Positions 33,523-45,344 of a stretch of DNA of 64,000 nucleotides are shown here, piece after piece. The stretch lies in assembly GCA_015680685.1 (NCBI GenBank), contig MNCI01008330.1:398603-462602 (forward strand), in the 5' to 3' direction. The notes under the pieces were generated by a model. That model was not told the origin of the DNA. It did not search any database and was given only the letters and a program-made list of their open reading frames with translations. The stretch comes from Gnetum montanum. Its lineage: Eukaryota > Streptophyta > Gnetopsida > Gnetales > Gnetaceae. How positions within the stretch are numbered: position 1 is the first letter of the stretch; the number at the start of each line of letters is the position of its first letter. Both the position numbers and the translations under genes were made by a program.

Positions 33523-34349
33523 ACGTAGGCCTATTTTATAGAAAACAAACATCCAATAACCAATATTAAATTTTTTAATTGGTTCTTTTACAGCCTCTTC
33601 TAAGAAAATAAAATGCTCATGAAATAGGGGTTGGTACACAAAACAGAATCATTAGATTAATTAAATTACATCAAAATGAATCTATGGAAAATAGCCTTCA
33701 TTATCATTAAGAAAATACAGTAGTCAAAATTTATTGATAACACATACGAATGAACTATGACATATGAAAAAGGATCTAAAATTTAAATACACCTATGTCA
33801 TGTTATCGGCATATGTAGAAATGGCATCACAAGATATTACACTATCTAACCTACTTCAATGCTTAATCATTCGGTAAAAAACAGTGCTATACATCTTGAA
33901 AGTGAATCAACTATAGCCAAGTTGTAGGGTATTTTTCAAAATCAATGTGACTCAAGAACCTGAGATAGCTATCTACCGATGGACAATTCATAAGCCTAAC
34001 AATAGAAGCTGATCTTATTTAGCAGACATCATTAACATAGTCTTAAACAAAAAGAGGAACACTATAGTATGATTTACATTATTTAAAAAAAAAAAAACTA
34101 TTCCTATTACCGCTTAGCCTCTGAAACCACCTGCTGATACAAAATGGAGAAAATATAACAGCACTGATCTCAACTCAAAGAAGGAAGATATACCAGCTTT
34201 ATTTGAATAACCAATCATAATAAAATTTCAGATGATAAACTATATTTGATTTAGCCCTAAACAAAAACAGAGAATTGTTCTCGTTAGTTGGGAACTCTAC
34301 CTCACAAGTAGACTTAAACACAATAAAATTAATAAATATTTCTTAACAA

Positions 34350-35565
34350 ACCGTAGAATTCTGATTTCATAATATAAAATTATGACTCAGCAAGAAACAG
34401 AAGAAAATTCAAGCACATAACAAGCTTTAACAGCCATGATGAATTGATGTGATGTCAAACCCTAAAATCTATTCATTTCGAAGTACCAAACCTACCGTGT
34501 TTGCACAATGGAAGGGGATGTTAGCTGCAGTCTAAGAACATTTGGACAAGGTAACTCCAATCCCATTCAAAAACACACAAAAACCCAAGTGCACTTTCAA
34601 CCAAAACATCATATGCATCCTACTAGACCCAAAGAACCATAAAGCACATTTCTTTCATTATTCTTATTAGAGTACTCAAAGAATCCATTGGCCATCTAGC
34701 TATTACACACCAAGAAACCTCCACGACTAACCACTTGTAGCCCACACAAGAGAACATAGGTGTTGTACAAATGATGTGAGCCAGCAACATTTTGTAAATA
34801 AAATATGATAATAGCATCAAAAGGAAGTGCACCAAATGACCAAAGCAAAATAAACACTTGACCCACATAATTTAACAAACCTAAAACCAATGCAATGCTT
34901 GCACCACCAAAAAAACGTCAGGTAGTTATTTTACAAGTCAGGTATTTGTATTCAAAGCCTTCTGCTCTGGTATGGATAAATACCCCTAATAAGAAGGGTC
35001 TGAAAATAACTGAAGAAAATCCTCCTAGCACTCAAAGCTTTTAAGTTCCAAGCACAAAGCTCCAAGCCTCTGACCCTTCCAATGATAGCCTAGAACTTGT
35101 GGCCAGGTGTGCTCCTCACATCTCACATGGCAACAGGTATCCCAATCCAAAATTCAGGCTGATTCACTCACCAGCCTCATGAAATGCAGCTTTGATAAAA
35201 AAAACCCTAGAGAAAAGAGAATGAAAAGCCCAGAAAGCCCAAAAAACTGCCACCTTAATTGCTTGTCACATTTAGGCCTGATTTAAAACTTTCATTGAAC
35301 AAGTCTGATTTTGTAACTAACCAATTTCAGGTGTAGCTCCCACCAAACCAGCAGCCACTACAACCATCATTCAAGGAGGGTTCCACCATAGAATAAGCTT
35401 TCACCCAAGGGGATAGACGTAAAATATTTTATTTCAAGGAAGTAAATGTGGTCAACACCCACAAACCTTTCTCCTACTCTCAAGGGCTATTCTCATAAAA
35501 CCAATTCACCTACGAACATAATTGTTGCTGAACTTGTAGACGTTGTGTAGGGACAAAAATTACCC
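34350..35565. repeat. Segmental direct duplication, copy 1
   Basis: This stretch is colinear with 37,410-38,345. Shared blocks include ATTCTGATTTCATA/ATTTTGATTTCATA, ACAGCCATGATGAATTG, GGTAACTCCAATCCCATT, GCACTTTCAACCAAAACAT, TTCTTATTAGAGWA, CTAACCAATTTCAGGT, GTCAACACCCAC-AACCTTTC and AACTTGTAGAC. Copies are clearly diverged with indels. No coding frame is conserved between them. Confidence 0.75.
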
Positions 35566-36030
35566 TAGGCATCATCTTCCTAGCCTTGTCCCAATAATAT
35601 GGGTGAGCTACATAAGTTCTTTTTCACTATTCACCTCTATTAACAACTAAATCTTTACATGCAATTTTTTCATATCATCTTTAACCATGTATCTCCGTGT
35701 TTTTTGTTTTTTTTTTCTTTTTTTTTTGGGGGGGAGGGGGGAGGATCTTCCTCTTGGTAAGTATCTAGAATTGGTGATATAGCAACCTTTTTTAAACCAT
35801 CATTATCTGATCTTCTTTGAATGTGACCAAACCATCTAAGATACTATTTTGTAGCTTATCTGCAATTGAAGTATCTTCCTCTAACATCTCCTCTTATAAC
35901 ATTCAACATCCCTATAAGCATTTACATTTCTACCACATTGATTTGTTGTTCATGCTATTAAAAAATTACACTAGATAACAATATTCAATTTCACTTCATC
36001 CACCAAATGAAAACTTAGTCTTGGCCTTTA
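35566..36030 (-). mobile_element. RTE-type LINE 3' fragment
   Basis: Same 3' end and internal order as the copy at 23,870-24,556: CATCATCTTCCTAGCCTTG, then 'tcttttttggt'-like tracts, GACCAAACCATCTAAG (complement of the 'RWFGHV' codons), CCACATTGATTTGTTGTTCA (complement of 'EQQISV'), then TTTCACTTCATCCACCAAAT. Contains a T-run/G-run expansion at about 35,701-35,742. Truncated and dead. Confidence 0.7.
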
Positions 36031-36089
36031 ATTGTGAAAATAAACGAAATAGCTCTATACCTTCTAAAAGGTTGTCCTTTGTCCCTGCC

Positions 36090-37300
36090 CATTTTGGAAT
36101 TTCGATCAATAAATTAGAAACATGGATGCAAATGGTGTCACTTAACTATTTAATTCAAGTACTAAATTGTCTTATTAGTCTTCTTATTTTGTTGACGATG
36201 TTGAATTGGTACAAATCTAGTGAAAAATTACAAGTTAGGCTTAAAATCTTAGATAAATTTTGCCAATGCTCTAAAATGAAGGTGAATTTCAATAAAACCA
36301 AAATCATGATGTGGAAAATAAATGAAAAAAATTAATTATTCTTCAAGTTAGGTGACAATGCAATTGACATAGTTAAAAAATTATAAATATTTAGGCTTGA
36401 AATACTCTAGCAATTGCATGTGGGATCTGTGTATTAACCAAAGGATTAGTGTTGGAGTGAAAGCTCTTTATTATTTTAAAAGAGCTGCAATCAACAGTCA
36501 ATTGTGGTATAGGATATTTGGAAACAACTTTTCAAGACAACTGTACAATCAATCCTCTTAGATGGGTATGTTGAGTGGGGTCTTAAATTATCATTCATAT
36601 ATATAAGCACATGTTAAAAGACATACAAAAGCAATATTTATCAGAGGAGTTCTAGGTTAAAAAATGACCTCTCTATGACATCCTTAATGTGGGGGCTATT
36701 TGTTGATTTGTTGCTTATACCTGTAAGGTAGCTAATTATACAATAAATAAGTTCTCCAAGTTGGTACTAGAGACTACTTAGTAGGAAGGTTAGTACTGCC
36801 AGGGAATTTTATGGTTGCAAAAATAGAACATTGATAATAAAATTTCTGGTTGTCCTTCCAAAGGGCTCTATCAAATTATTAAGCACAATGCACTACAAAA
36901 ATAGTAGACTAATGCTGAAGGGAAAAGGCAATTTTACTTACATAGCATTAAAGGAGGCAGCACTGCAAAGGTAGACTATTTAACTACTGCAATTCTTCAC
37001 CAACTGCAAGTTCAGTAAAACAAGAATGCTTTTCATTATTTTAGAATAGAAACTGGCAAATGGAGTAACATTCCAAGAGAAGATTTGACCTATCATGTTT
37101 GTAATGAAAATGTTATTGAAGATGAATGTCACATGTTTAGTAACGTTCCAACAGAAGATTGTACTTGTCACTTCTGTAACAAAAATGGCATTAAAGATGA
37201 ATGCCATGTGTTTCTACAATATACACAACTTAACATATTTGAAACAAATGGAACAATAATGCCCATGATCTTATTAATTTGTTTCAAACATGTCTAAAAA
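36090..37300 (+). mobile_element. Decayed LINE reverse-transcriptase C-terminal region
   Basis: Plus-strand frames show FGISINKLETWMQ, then a YFVDDVELVQ box (catalytic FVDD at 36,188-36,199, shifted frame), then LKILDKFCQCSKMKVNFNKT and KIMMW. Further on are GDNAIDIVKKL and tandem zinc-knuckle-like repeats CHFCNKNGIKDECH and CNENVIEDECH (37,095-37,205). This matches a non-LTR family common in mosses and gymnosperms ('CxxFSKMxVNxxKTKIMIF'). The zinc-like segment is itself duplicated (period about 72 bp, 37,075-37,215). Frameshifts and stops are frequent. It is probably the same clade as the minus-strand LINE at 2.5-3.8 kb. Confidence 0.75.
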
Positions 37301-37356
37301 TACTGGTAACTTTGTGAATGTATGTTTTGCCTATTAAATAGATCCCTGGTGTCTTC

Positions 37357-37606
37357 AGATGCAATAAAGATTTCAACTTCTAGTTTCCGATTAACTTTTT
37401 TAAACAGATCTGAGAATTTTGATTTCATAAAATTAAACTAATACTCAACAAGAAACAAAGGAAAATACAAGCACATAATCAGATGCAATAAAGATTGCAA
37501 CTTCTAGTTTCCAATTAACTCTTTTAAACAGATCTGAGAATTTTGATTTCATAAAATTAAACTAATACTCAACAAGAAACAAAGAAAAATACAAGCACAT
37601 ACCAAG
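37357..37606. repeat. 124-bp tandem duplication inside segmental copy 2
   Basis: 37,357-37,480 and 37,481-37,604 are nearly identical (both start AGATGCAATAAAGATT and contain AGATCTGAGAATTTTGATT). High similarity shows it is recent compared with the segmental duplication around it. Confidence 0.85.
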
Positions 37607-38415
37607 CTTGACAGCCATGATGAATTGGCATGACCTTAAACCCTCTAATCTTTTCAATTCCTAGTATCAATTCAAACTCCCATGTTTGCACATGAAAGGG
37701 GATGTTGGCCATAGACTAAGAGCGTTTGACCACAATTGAACAAGGTAACTCCAATCCCATTGCAACCTAAAAAAAACCAAGAGCACTTTCAACCAAAACA
37801 TTATGTCCATCCAAGAAGACAAACAAGAAACCTAAAACACATTTCTTTCCTTATTCTTATTAGAGAAAGGCAATTGAGAAGGTTGAACAAAAGAAAATGA
37901 AAAGTCCAAAAGGACTTTCCTCTCTTGCATTAAAGAAAAATCAAAGACAGTAAGTAACATAGAAAGAAAGCAACTATGCTCTTCCGTAGGCCTCTGTTTA
38001 TACAATATTGGCACCTCTCCTGTAACTGCCACATCGATTGCTTACCACATTCAAGCCTGATTTGGGATCAATCAAGTCTTAACTAACCAATTTCAGGTCT
38101 AGCTCGCACCAAAACACCAGCCACTACGATCATCATTCAAGGGAGGGCCCACCATACAATCAGAAACTTTTTCCTATAAAATTAGCTGTCGCTTAACAGG
38201 ATAGAGGTAGAATGTTTTATTTTAAGAAAGTAAACATGGTCAACACCCACCAACCTTTCTCCTATTCTCTATGCCTATTCTCATAAAACAAATTTAGCTA
38301 TGGACATGATCTGTGCTTGACTTGTAGACCAAAAGATACATTGGGTGGGAGAAAATGGATAGTTGACAAGAATATGTAGTTTCACTTCATTCATATTAAA
38401 TGAAAACTTAGTATT
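37410..38415. repeat. Segmental direct duplication, copy 2
   Basis: Colinear with 34,350-35,565 (see copy 1). Beyond 38,345 it ends with TTTCACTTCATTCATATTAAATG, a small remnant of the same RTE sequence that follows copy 1. The RTE was therefore probably already present before duplication. Confidence 0.7.
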
Positions 38416-41400
38416 GACCTTTTATTGTGAGCCTTAAAAAATGCTATCATAACCTTCCATGCTTTTAAAAAAAAAGTTATAATCTAAAGATTAACTAATC
38501 ATAGCAATTTAAATAATTTTTCCTCTACTATCTTAAGAACATACAATCAAATGGCTCATCATAAAATTCATTTCATAAAGTCCATATTCATAAAACCCAT
38601 ATCCATAATCTTGAATTTTTGAAAACAAGACTAAAACAGCTGCATTTTAAAATAAGCAATCCAGCTTAAGTATCATATGACAAGAAACTACATGAAATAA
38701 TGAGGCGGTACAACAGAAGCCCATGAAGATTCATTGACAGATTTTTAAAACAAAAACACCTCACCATCAAGGTTTTCTTGTGTTCGTTTCTTAAGAGCAT
38801 AAACAAAGAAAACAACACTTAGGGTTGCTCAGTTTATTCACCCTCACACAATCAAGGATATGTATCCAAATCTATGTAACATTCCTGTATATACACTAAA
38901 AACTAGAACATTTTTGTTCAATAACTAACGTCTAGGTACCTTCCCATGCTCTAAACCAAGCAAAAGTTTCATGAGGTCTTCATGGTATATATGTGTGTGT
39001 GAATTCTTTGTTTCCATAATTATAAAGCTTATCTACGCATAGAAGAAAAGAATATCTATGTATAAAAGAAAAAAAATATTGATTAAAATTACTACAATTA
39101 GTAAAAAGAAATTTCATTCGCAATTTTTCTCTTGAGATTAAACTTTTCTCTTTACAATCAAATTATATAAATGTAAGGCTTTCCCATGGCCCTATAATCC
39201 TTCGGAATGACATACTTGTAAAACTAAAACTGAATCCGTAGAACAGAAATCAACTTCAGCTGTTTCAATCATAGAAATTCTTTGTAACCATTAAAAAAAC
39301 TAACAAGGAATTAAAGCTGCAGGATTTTCTATCATCGCAGCTTTTATGATGTGATTTCTAACATAGTGTAAAAAAAAATCGCAGCTTTTATGATGTGATT
39401 TTTAACATAGTGTTAAAAAAAGTTCATTACTTGAAACCTCGATGTTCGTCCAGCCAAGGGACCTTCATCCAGCCAAGTAGGTCCTTGGGGTCCGATGCCT
39501 TCAGAGAGTTTAGCCACACCTGCTTTCACCAAAAATGCTCCAGACATATTGAAATATACATTTCATAAATATAAACGTACATTCTCGTTCCCATTCAAAA
39601 TGGTAATGGTAAACCAAAAGAGCACACGACACAATATCCGACTCTGATTGTGTTGGAAATGAAATCTAAATTAAGAAAACAACGTTTGCTAATCAACCAG
39701 CCAATAAGCAGGACTTTCAAGGAAACCTGATAGAATTGTTTCAAAGAATTCTACGCGGAAATCTATGATAATTCTGGACGTACGTAGGGAAGAAATTGGA
39801 AGGAAAGGATGCAAACAATGAGGCCAAAGCCAATCAGGAAACTAAATGTAGAATCTCCCCCTTACATGATCTTAAGTAGGTATCTCTAAACGAGTAAACG
39901 TCATACATCGTATGGTTCACCTACGTAGGCTTCCGGACCTTCGTAAAGATCGAACGCTTTATTGGCTTTTTACCCAGGGTAAATTTATACAAAATTTCAA
40001 GTATGATTTTCAAAAACAAAAAAATCAAGCACAATTAAAAATTTTTGTTAATATCGACCAAGTTGGGCAGTGGCCTTAAAATGGGGTTTTTCATTTTTAC
40101 AACACTATTGAAACATGCCAATAACCTACTGAGCTAATTGCAGAATCTGGTGTAAGTGTGTATTTTATTGCAGCAAAATCAGACTGTGCAATATGTAAGA
40201 ACACGCTGCATAACAAGTTAACCTGTGAATTGTTGACACACCCGAATAGCCATGACAATTTTACTTTAAATAGAATATAAAGTAAATCAGCCTTTTAAAC
40301 AATAAATTCCTTGCTTCGTAGCTCCGTACCTTAACAGCTATGGTACCTAACCTTGAAACCACTGAACACAGGTTTTTTAAAATGATAGACAAAGGTAAAA
40401 GAAAAAACTTTAATTAAAAAAAAAAAAAACCAAACTTACGATCTAGGCAGGGGGTTTGATTCTATTGAGTAGAACTGAGATATAAATTAACAAAAATTGT
40501 ATAAAAAGAATTCTGAAACTAGTCCAATAGATTCAATGTGCATTTCAGTAAAAGCAAGTAAAAAATTTCAATTTCACATTTTACGTTCCAGTTACCTATC
40601 CGTAACGATCATCTGCCAGTAAATGCTGCCCATGGTGCCCATGGTTTATCTGTTCTGCAAGTTGCCATGATCAAAGTTATTTTTCAGACACATGCTAAAC
40701 AGAAAAGGAGGGAAAACCTATGGAAAAGGTTATTAGTTGCAACGGAATTTCTAAACACATGTTTGAGAGGGAAACTACGGGGAAAATATTAATTCACGTC
40801 GCATTGGTAAAAACTACCGGAAAAATATTGGTTCACACGCAAATTCTAAATGCATGTTAAACAGAGGAATTCCAAACGTCGAGAAAGAAAGAGAAATTAA
40901 ATCAGAGCGGAAATTAAAAGGAGAAGAACTATCAATAGGAATACAAAGGGGGAAAAACGGACAGAAACAACAGGATGAAGGAGGGGATTAGAAAAATGAA
41001 TCGGAATTAAATAAAGAGGAGGAAAAACGAAAAAAGAAAGGAGTGGACATTTTATTAATTCAAGGCAATTTCTAAGAGCATGTTGAGAAGAAGAATTCCA
41101 AACAACCAAGATAAAAATGAATCGGAACCAAATGAGGAGCATAAAAAAAATGAATTGGAAATAAACAAAGAGAGGAGAGCGAAAGGAATTCGAAAGAACT
41201 AACGAAAAGGAAAGATAAAATTAATCTGAACGAAAGGAAGAGGTGAACAAAAATGAAGTCCATGAAGTCGAATGTGAAAATGAATAAGAATGAAAGAAAT
41301 AAGAGAATAACAAATAATTAGAACTAAGCAAAGAGAAAATGACCGGCATCGAAAAAGACGAATCGGAAGTGGAACAAGAGAATAAACTGGCAACCAATGA

Positions 41401-41810
41401 TTTCTACCGCAGTTCGTTTACCATACGATCCTAAATTGAAAAAGAAAATTTAATGATATTAACCATTATTATAGGCACATCATTAAAAATAGAATCCATA
41501 ATTTATTCACCTTATTTATATAGAACATTTTTTATTTGAATAGATTTTAATTAATTTAACTATATAGTTATATTTTTTTATGGAAAATTTAAATGTAGAT
41601 AAATTTTTTTATTTCCATAAATATTAATTAATTTTTCTATATACTTATAATATACATTTAGTTAAAGAATCGTATCACTCTAAAAAAAAGTACTACAAAG
41701 TTGAAATATACATTCAAATCAAGGTTTCTTATAATGTTGAATCGTATATAAATGAAATGAGTGTTTTCTCATTAACAATGAAGGCAAGCAAACACATATT
41801 TGATGAGTAA
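38416..41810. other. Gene-free stretch with a short tandem repeat
   Basis: No coding family recognised. A 48-bp unit (ATCGCAGCTTTTATGATG...) is duplicated at about 39,338-39,420. 40,490-40,560 is a weak match to the SINE-like body. 40,880-41,390 is purine-rich (GAAAGGAAAAG-type), giving spurious long frames on the minus strand. Confidence 0.55.
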
Positions 41811-41814
41811 ATGG

Positions 41815-42045
41815 TGATGTTAGCCTAGTGGTAATAGTATTTCCCATAAAAAGTATAGTCCTAGGATGAATTTTAATTTATTAATTTTAACAATGACATG
41901 TTAGCTTAGTGGTAAGAGTCTTGGCCTAAAAAACCTAGTTCACAAGTTGTTATATATAAAAAAAATTCTATAAAAAAATTTTGAAAGTATTCCAACAAAT
42001 CCAAAGGGTCTTAGTGGACATAAATAAAAATTTAGTTTGAAAAAT
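41815..42045 (+). repeat. SINE-like repeat, copy B, with two tRNA-like A boxes
   Basis: TTAGCCTAGTGGTAA (41,820) and TTAGCTTAGTGGTAAG (41,900) both fit the RNA polymerase III A-box consensus TRGYNNARNGG; the second is followed by CTAGTTCACAAG (weak B box). The 3' body (41,955-42,045) matches the copy at 8,935-9,010. A tandem head or two adjacent copies; no tail defined. Confidence 0.45.
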
Positions 42046-42049
42046 TTTG

Positions 42050-43600
42050 GAAATATTATATAGCATTATATCATTAGACCCTTTCATATGAATAGTAGTT
42101 GGCTTCTCTACCTAAACAAGGAAGTATGTGACCCTAATCCACACTAAGATGTTGTATCACCTAGCATTTTGGTAGTCATTAGACATAACTAGAATCCATT
42201 TTTCTGAAAATAGGAGTTGATATTCAAAGAGCCATGGTCCCATAGACAAGACCTTGAGCATAACCTAGGGAGAATCAAACAAGAAAAGGGTTCCATTAAC
42301 CTTTAATGGGATGATTTTCAAAGCTTATCCAAACTTTGCTCATGAGTCCATTATGAAATGCATTCCAAAATATACAGCCTACTAGACAAGAGGCCAATGA
42401 GGGTGTGTTGGTAATGTTGTGTTTGCCTTCTAACTATCCATTATGGGACTGTGATGTTGATCTCTTCCTCCAATTTGGTTATTTAGAAATCCTTTATAAC
42501 CCTCCACACTATATCCTCTTTTGATATAGTGAGTGATAGTTTTTGTCCTTTATGAGGCAACTCACACACTACCTTCACAAGAAAACCACCATAATGAGCT
42601 AGCAATTTGAGATCCTCTGATCTTGAATCCCTTCATTAATCACTTTCTAGGATTAAGGTCTTTGTCCCCAACCTTGTAAATCCTCCATTTTCTAATTAGG
42701 GTTCAAAGGATTTCCATTGAAATCCTTGTTGCATCCTTGCGGGTCACTGCCATGGTTGCAATCTAATTTGCCTATCCCTCCAATGCACCGAAGGTCACTA
42801 CTTATGCTACCATTACTAATCCCTCTTGAGCCAACTAGACCACTTGGCCTACCTTGAAACAACTTGTTCCTCTAGAAGCTTATCCCATCCAAAGCTTTTA
42901 AAATCAACATGCATTTTATTTGCTTAAACCATGGCATTGAAAATATTTGAATAAAGGCCAATGTATCATCCCATAAAGATATTTTGTATGCATAACTTCC
43001 ATGTATAGCCTCTTAGTAGTGTGAGGCGATAAAGGTGTATTGTAGGGTTCTTTCTATCATTCATTGAATTACAAGTTCAAAGTAGTCTTTGCACAAGATT
43101 GCTACAATAATGTAACATGTATAAGATTGTCATTCCTTCTAAGCTCATTGTCCAACATGCAAACCTAAAGAATCAAAAACATTGTCCAAAGAGTGACATC
43201 AAAAACTCACAATCAAGTGATAGGTCATTTGCTATCTCAATACAATTGTAATAAAAGATGCACTAAGATAGTACATCTATATGATGATAATGTAAAAATG
43301 ATTACATAAGATGACATGGATTCACAACTGTGTACACGAAAATATAATATGTTGGAGAATTTGCACCCTTCTTACATAATAACATTAAAATGTTTAGTGG
43401 TAACATTAAAACTATTATCACCATGCACATTCATCTCTTATGGTAAAGTTTTTATATTATAAACTAAGGGAAGCTAAACACCTTAATAGAATGTATTATT
43501 GAATGGGTGGATCTCTAAAACTCTTAATATGGAGTAAATAGAATGAAGTGAACAAGTTTAAATAGGATGCCTTATCTCTTTGGATTTTTCAAAGAGTTAT
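42050..43600. other. AT-rich stretch, no gene recognised
   Basis: Short frames only. The last 80 bases (43,515-43,590) recur, diverged, at 45,125-45,215 on the other side of the L1 fragment. Confidence 0.5.
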
Positions 43601-45115
43601 TGAATGAGTAGGGGATTACCTTGGTTGCTAAGTGGTTGGTCCAACATCTAGATGCCCTAGACATTATTGGGACTCTCCTCTAATTAAGGCTTCAACAAGC
43701 GTTTCCCAAAAATAAGCCCTTCTAAAAAGGAATCCATTTCGTTAACTGGATCCTTTCTCCCCACACTATCACTATTCCTAGATCTCATGTTTTCAAAATC
43801 ATTTTTGAGGGCTTGGCAAATTCTACACTATTATATAGATTAGACTAATGTGAAGATCAACCCTGCTTCTCTCTCTAAGTTGTGTCCCTAGTGGTTATCT
43901 TTGTTGCCCACTCCCCTTGCCATTATGAATGCTAAATTTGCTACCTCTTGGTATTGAAAGGAAGTTATTTCTTTGAGTTGTCTTCAACTTGTCGATCAAT
44001 GGATTTTGGGGGCTGAGTTTAATAATCTATATGGGGTGTCTAAAGTAATAAACCATTACCTGGCTTAGGTTTATACCTTCATTCATTTCCATTTGCGGCT
44101 AGATGTTTTGGTGCAAAGCACTTTTCATTCCCTTCAATGGATTAATGGCTCGAAACTTCTACCTTATAAGTTGCATGTCCCTTTTCACCTTTTACATGAC
44201 TCATCAAGTATCATTCAATGATGTAACAAGTCTTGGCACAAAAAAGAGTTGGAACAATTCTGGATCCCCCTCTTCCAACGTATTTGGAAACTACCGACTC
44301 TCCCTAAAATTAAGTAGTTCCTCGGTGTCTCCTCCACCAAGGTTTACCTATCAACAAACGTCTCAAATATCTCGAGATTCACAATCCTAATTGCCCTCTT
44401 TGTGGTGGTAAAGAGGACTTTGTTCATGTGTTTTGGTTTTGCCCCTTCGCACAACATGTGTGAACATGGGCTTCCAAAGTAATTCCATCATGCAAGCTAT
44501 CTCAAGATGATGTTATATTTGGCCTTTTGGCCACCACTTCTACTAATTTTAAATTTCCATGGAAAATTATTAGGCCTATTATTCTATATTATATTTGGAA
44601 GCATAGATGTAATGTTATCTTTCAAAGGATTGATTATTCTAATAAATGTCATCTAACAATGATGGAGAAATTGTAGATCTTCTGCCTCATTCATTTCCAA
44701 CTCAAATCTCAAGCATCAAAGTTCAAAATAGATATCCATCAGTTGATTCATCTCCTATAGCCTTGGGAAAGACCCGTGCATTCAAGCAATCCTCTTCAAT
44801 AGGAATCTCTACATAGAAGCTTCCCTTCTTAAATTTGAGTGGAGTCACAATATGGGAGTCTCTCTATCTTTTATCGAACACTATCTACCTCCTCCAAATT
44901 TTTGCCACTCTCTGTTGTAACGGTCTAGTTGGTTTTGATGGATGTCAGTTCCCTAGATTGGGTTTCTTCCTTTCGTGAATGGTTATTTATGAGGACGTTT
45001 CCCAAAGTTTCATCCCTAGTAATCTAAGTTTTCCATATTTTTTGTCTTCGTGACTTAATGAGATTTATGTATTTGACACTCTTTTACTATTAATAAAACT
45101 TCTTTTCGAGGTCTG
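43600..45115 (+). mobile_element. L1-type LINE 3' fragment with zf-RVT
   Basis: Plus-strand frames read FWIPLFQRIWKLPTLPKIK (about 44,245-44,315) and, after a frameshift, IHNPNCPLCGGKEDFVHVFW followed by FCPFAQHVW (44,370-44,465). This is a complete zf-RVT pattern with CxxC...HxxxxC. IIRPIILYYIWKHRCNVIFQ (44,565-44,625) follows. The 3' end carries TGTATTTGACACTCTTTTACTATTAATAAAAC, typical of a plant L1 end, without a clear A tail. Frameshifts and stops make it inactive. It is AT-rich, unlike the GC-rich L1 at 26-30 kb, so it belongs to another lineage or is much older. Confidence 0.75.
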
Positions 45116-45171
45116 AAACCCCACCCCCATACTCTTAATATGAGGCACATGGAATGAAGTGAACAAGCTTA

Positions 45172-45342
45172 AAGGTGCCCTATCCCTTTTGAGATTTTAA
45201 AGTGTAAGTGTTTCCTATTGCCCATCTTTTTTGATTTTCAAAGGATGTATTAGTTAAAGGTGCCTTATCCCTCTTGAGATTTTAAAGGGTAAGTATTTCC
45301 TATTGCCCATATTTTTTGATTTTCAAAGGATGTATTGTATGC
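45172..45342. repeat. 85-bp tandem repeat, two copies
   Basis: TTAAAGGTGCC-TATCCCT ... TTTCAAAGGATGTATT occurs at about 45,170-45,251 and again at 45,254-45,339 with few differences. Confidence 0.75.
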
Positions 45343-45344
45343 AC

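Noticed and set aside
40880-41400. Overlapping hydrophobic minus-strand frames
   Set aside because: They come from a purine-rich (GAAAGG-type) tract read backwards, giving Phe/Leu/Ser strings; no family pattern.
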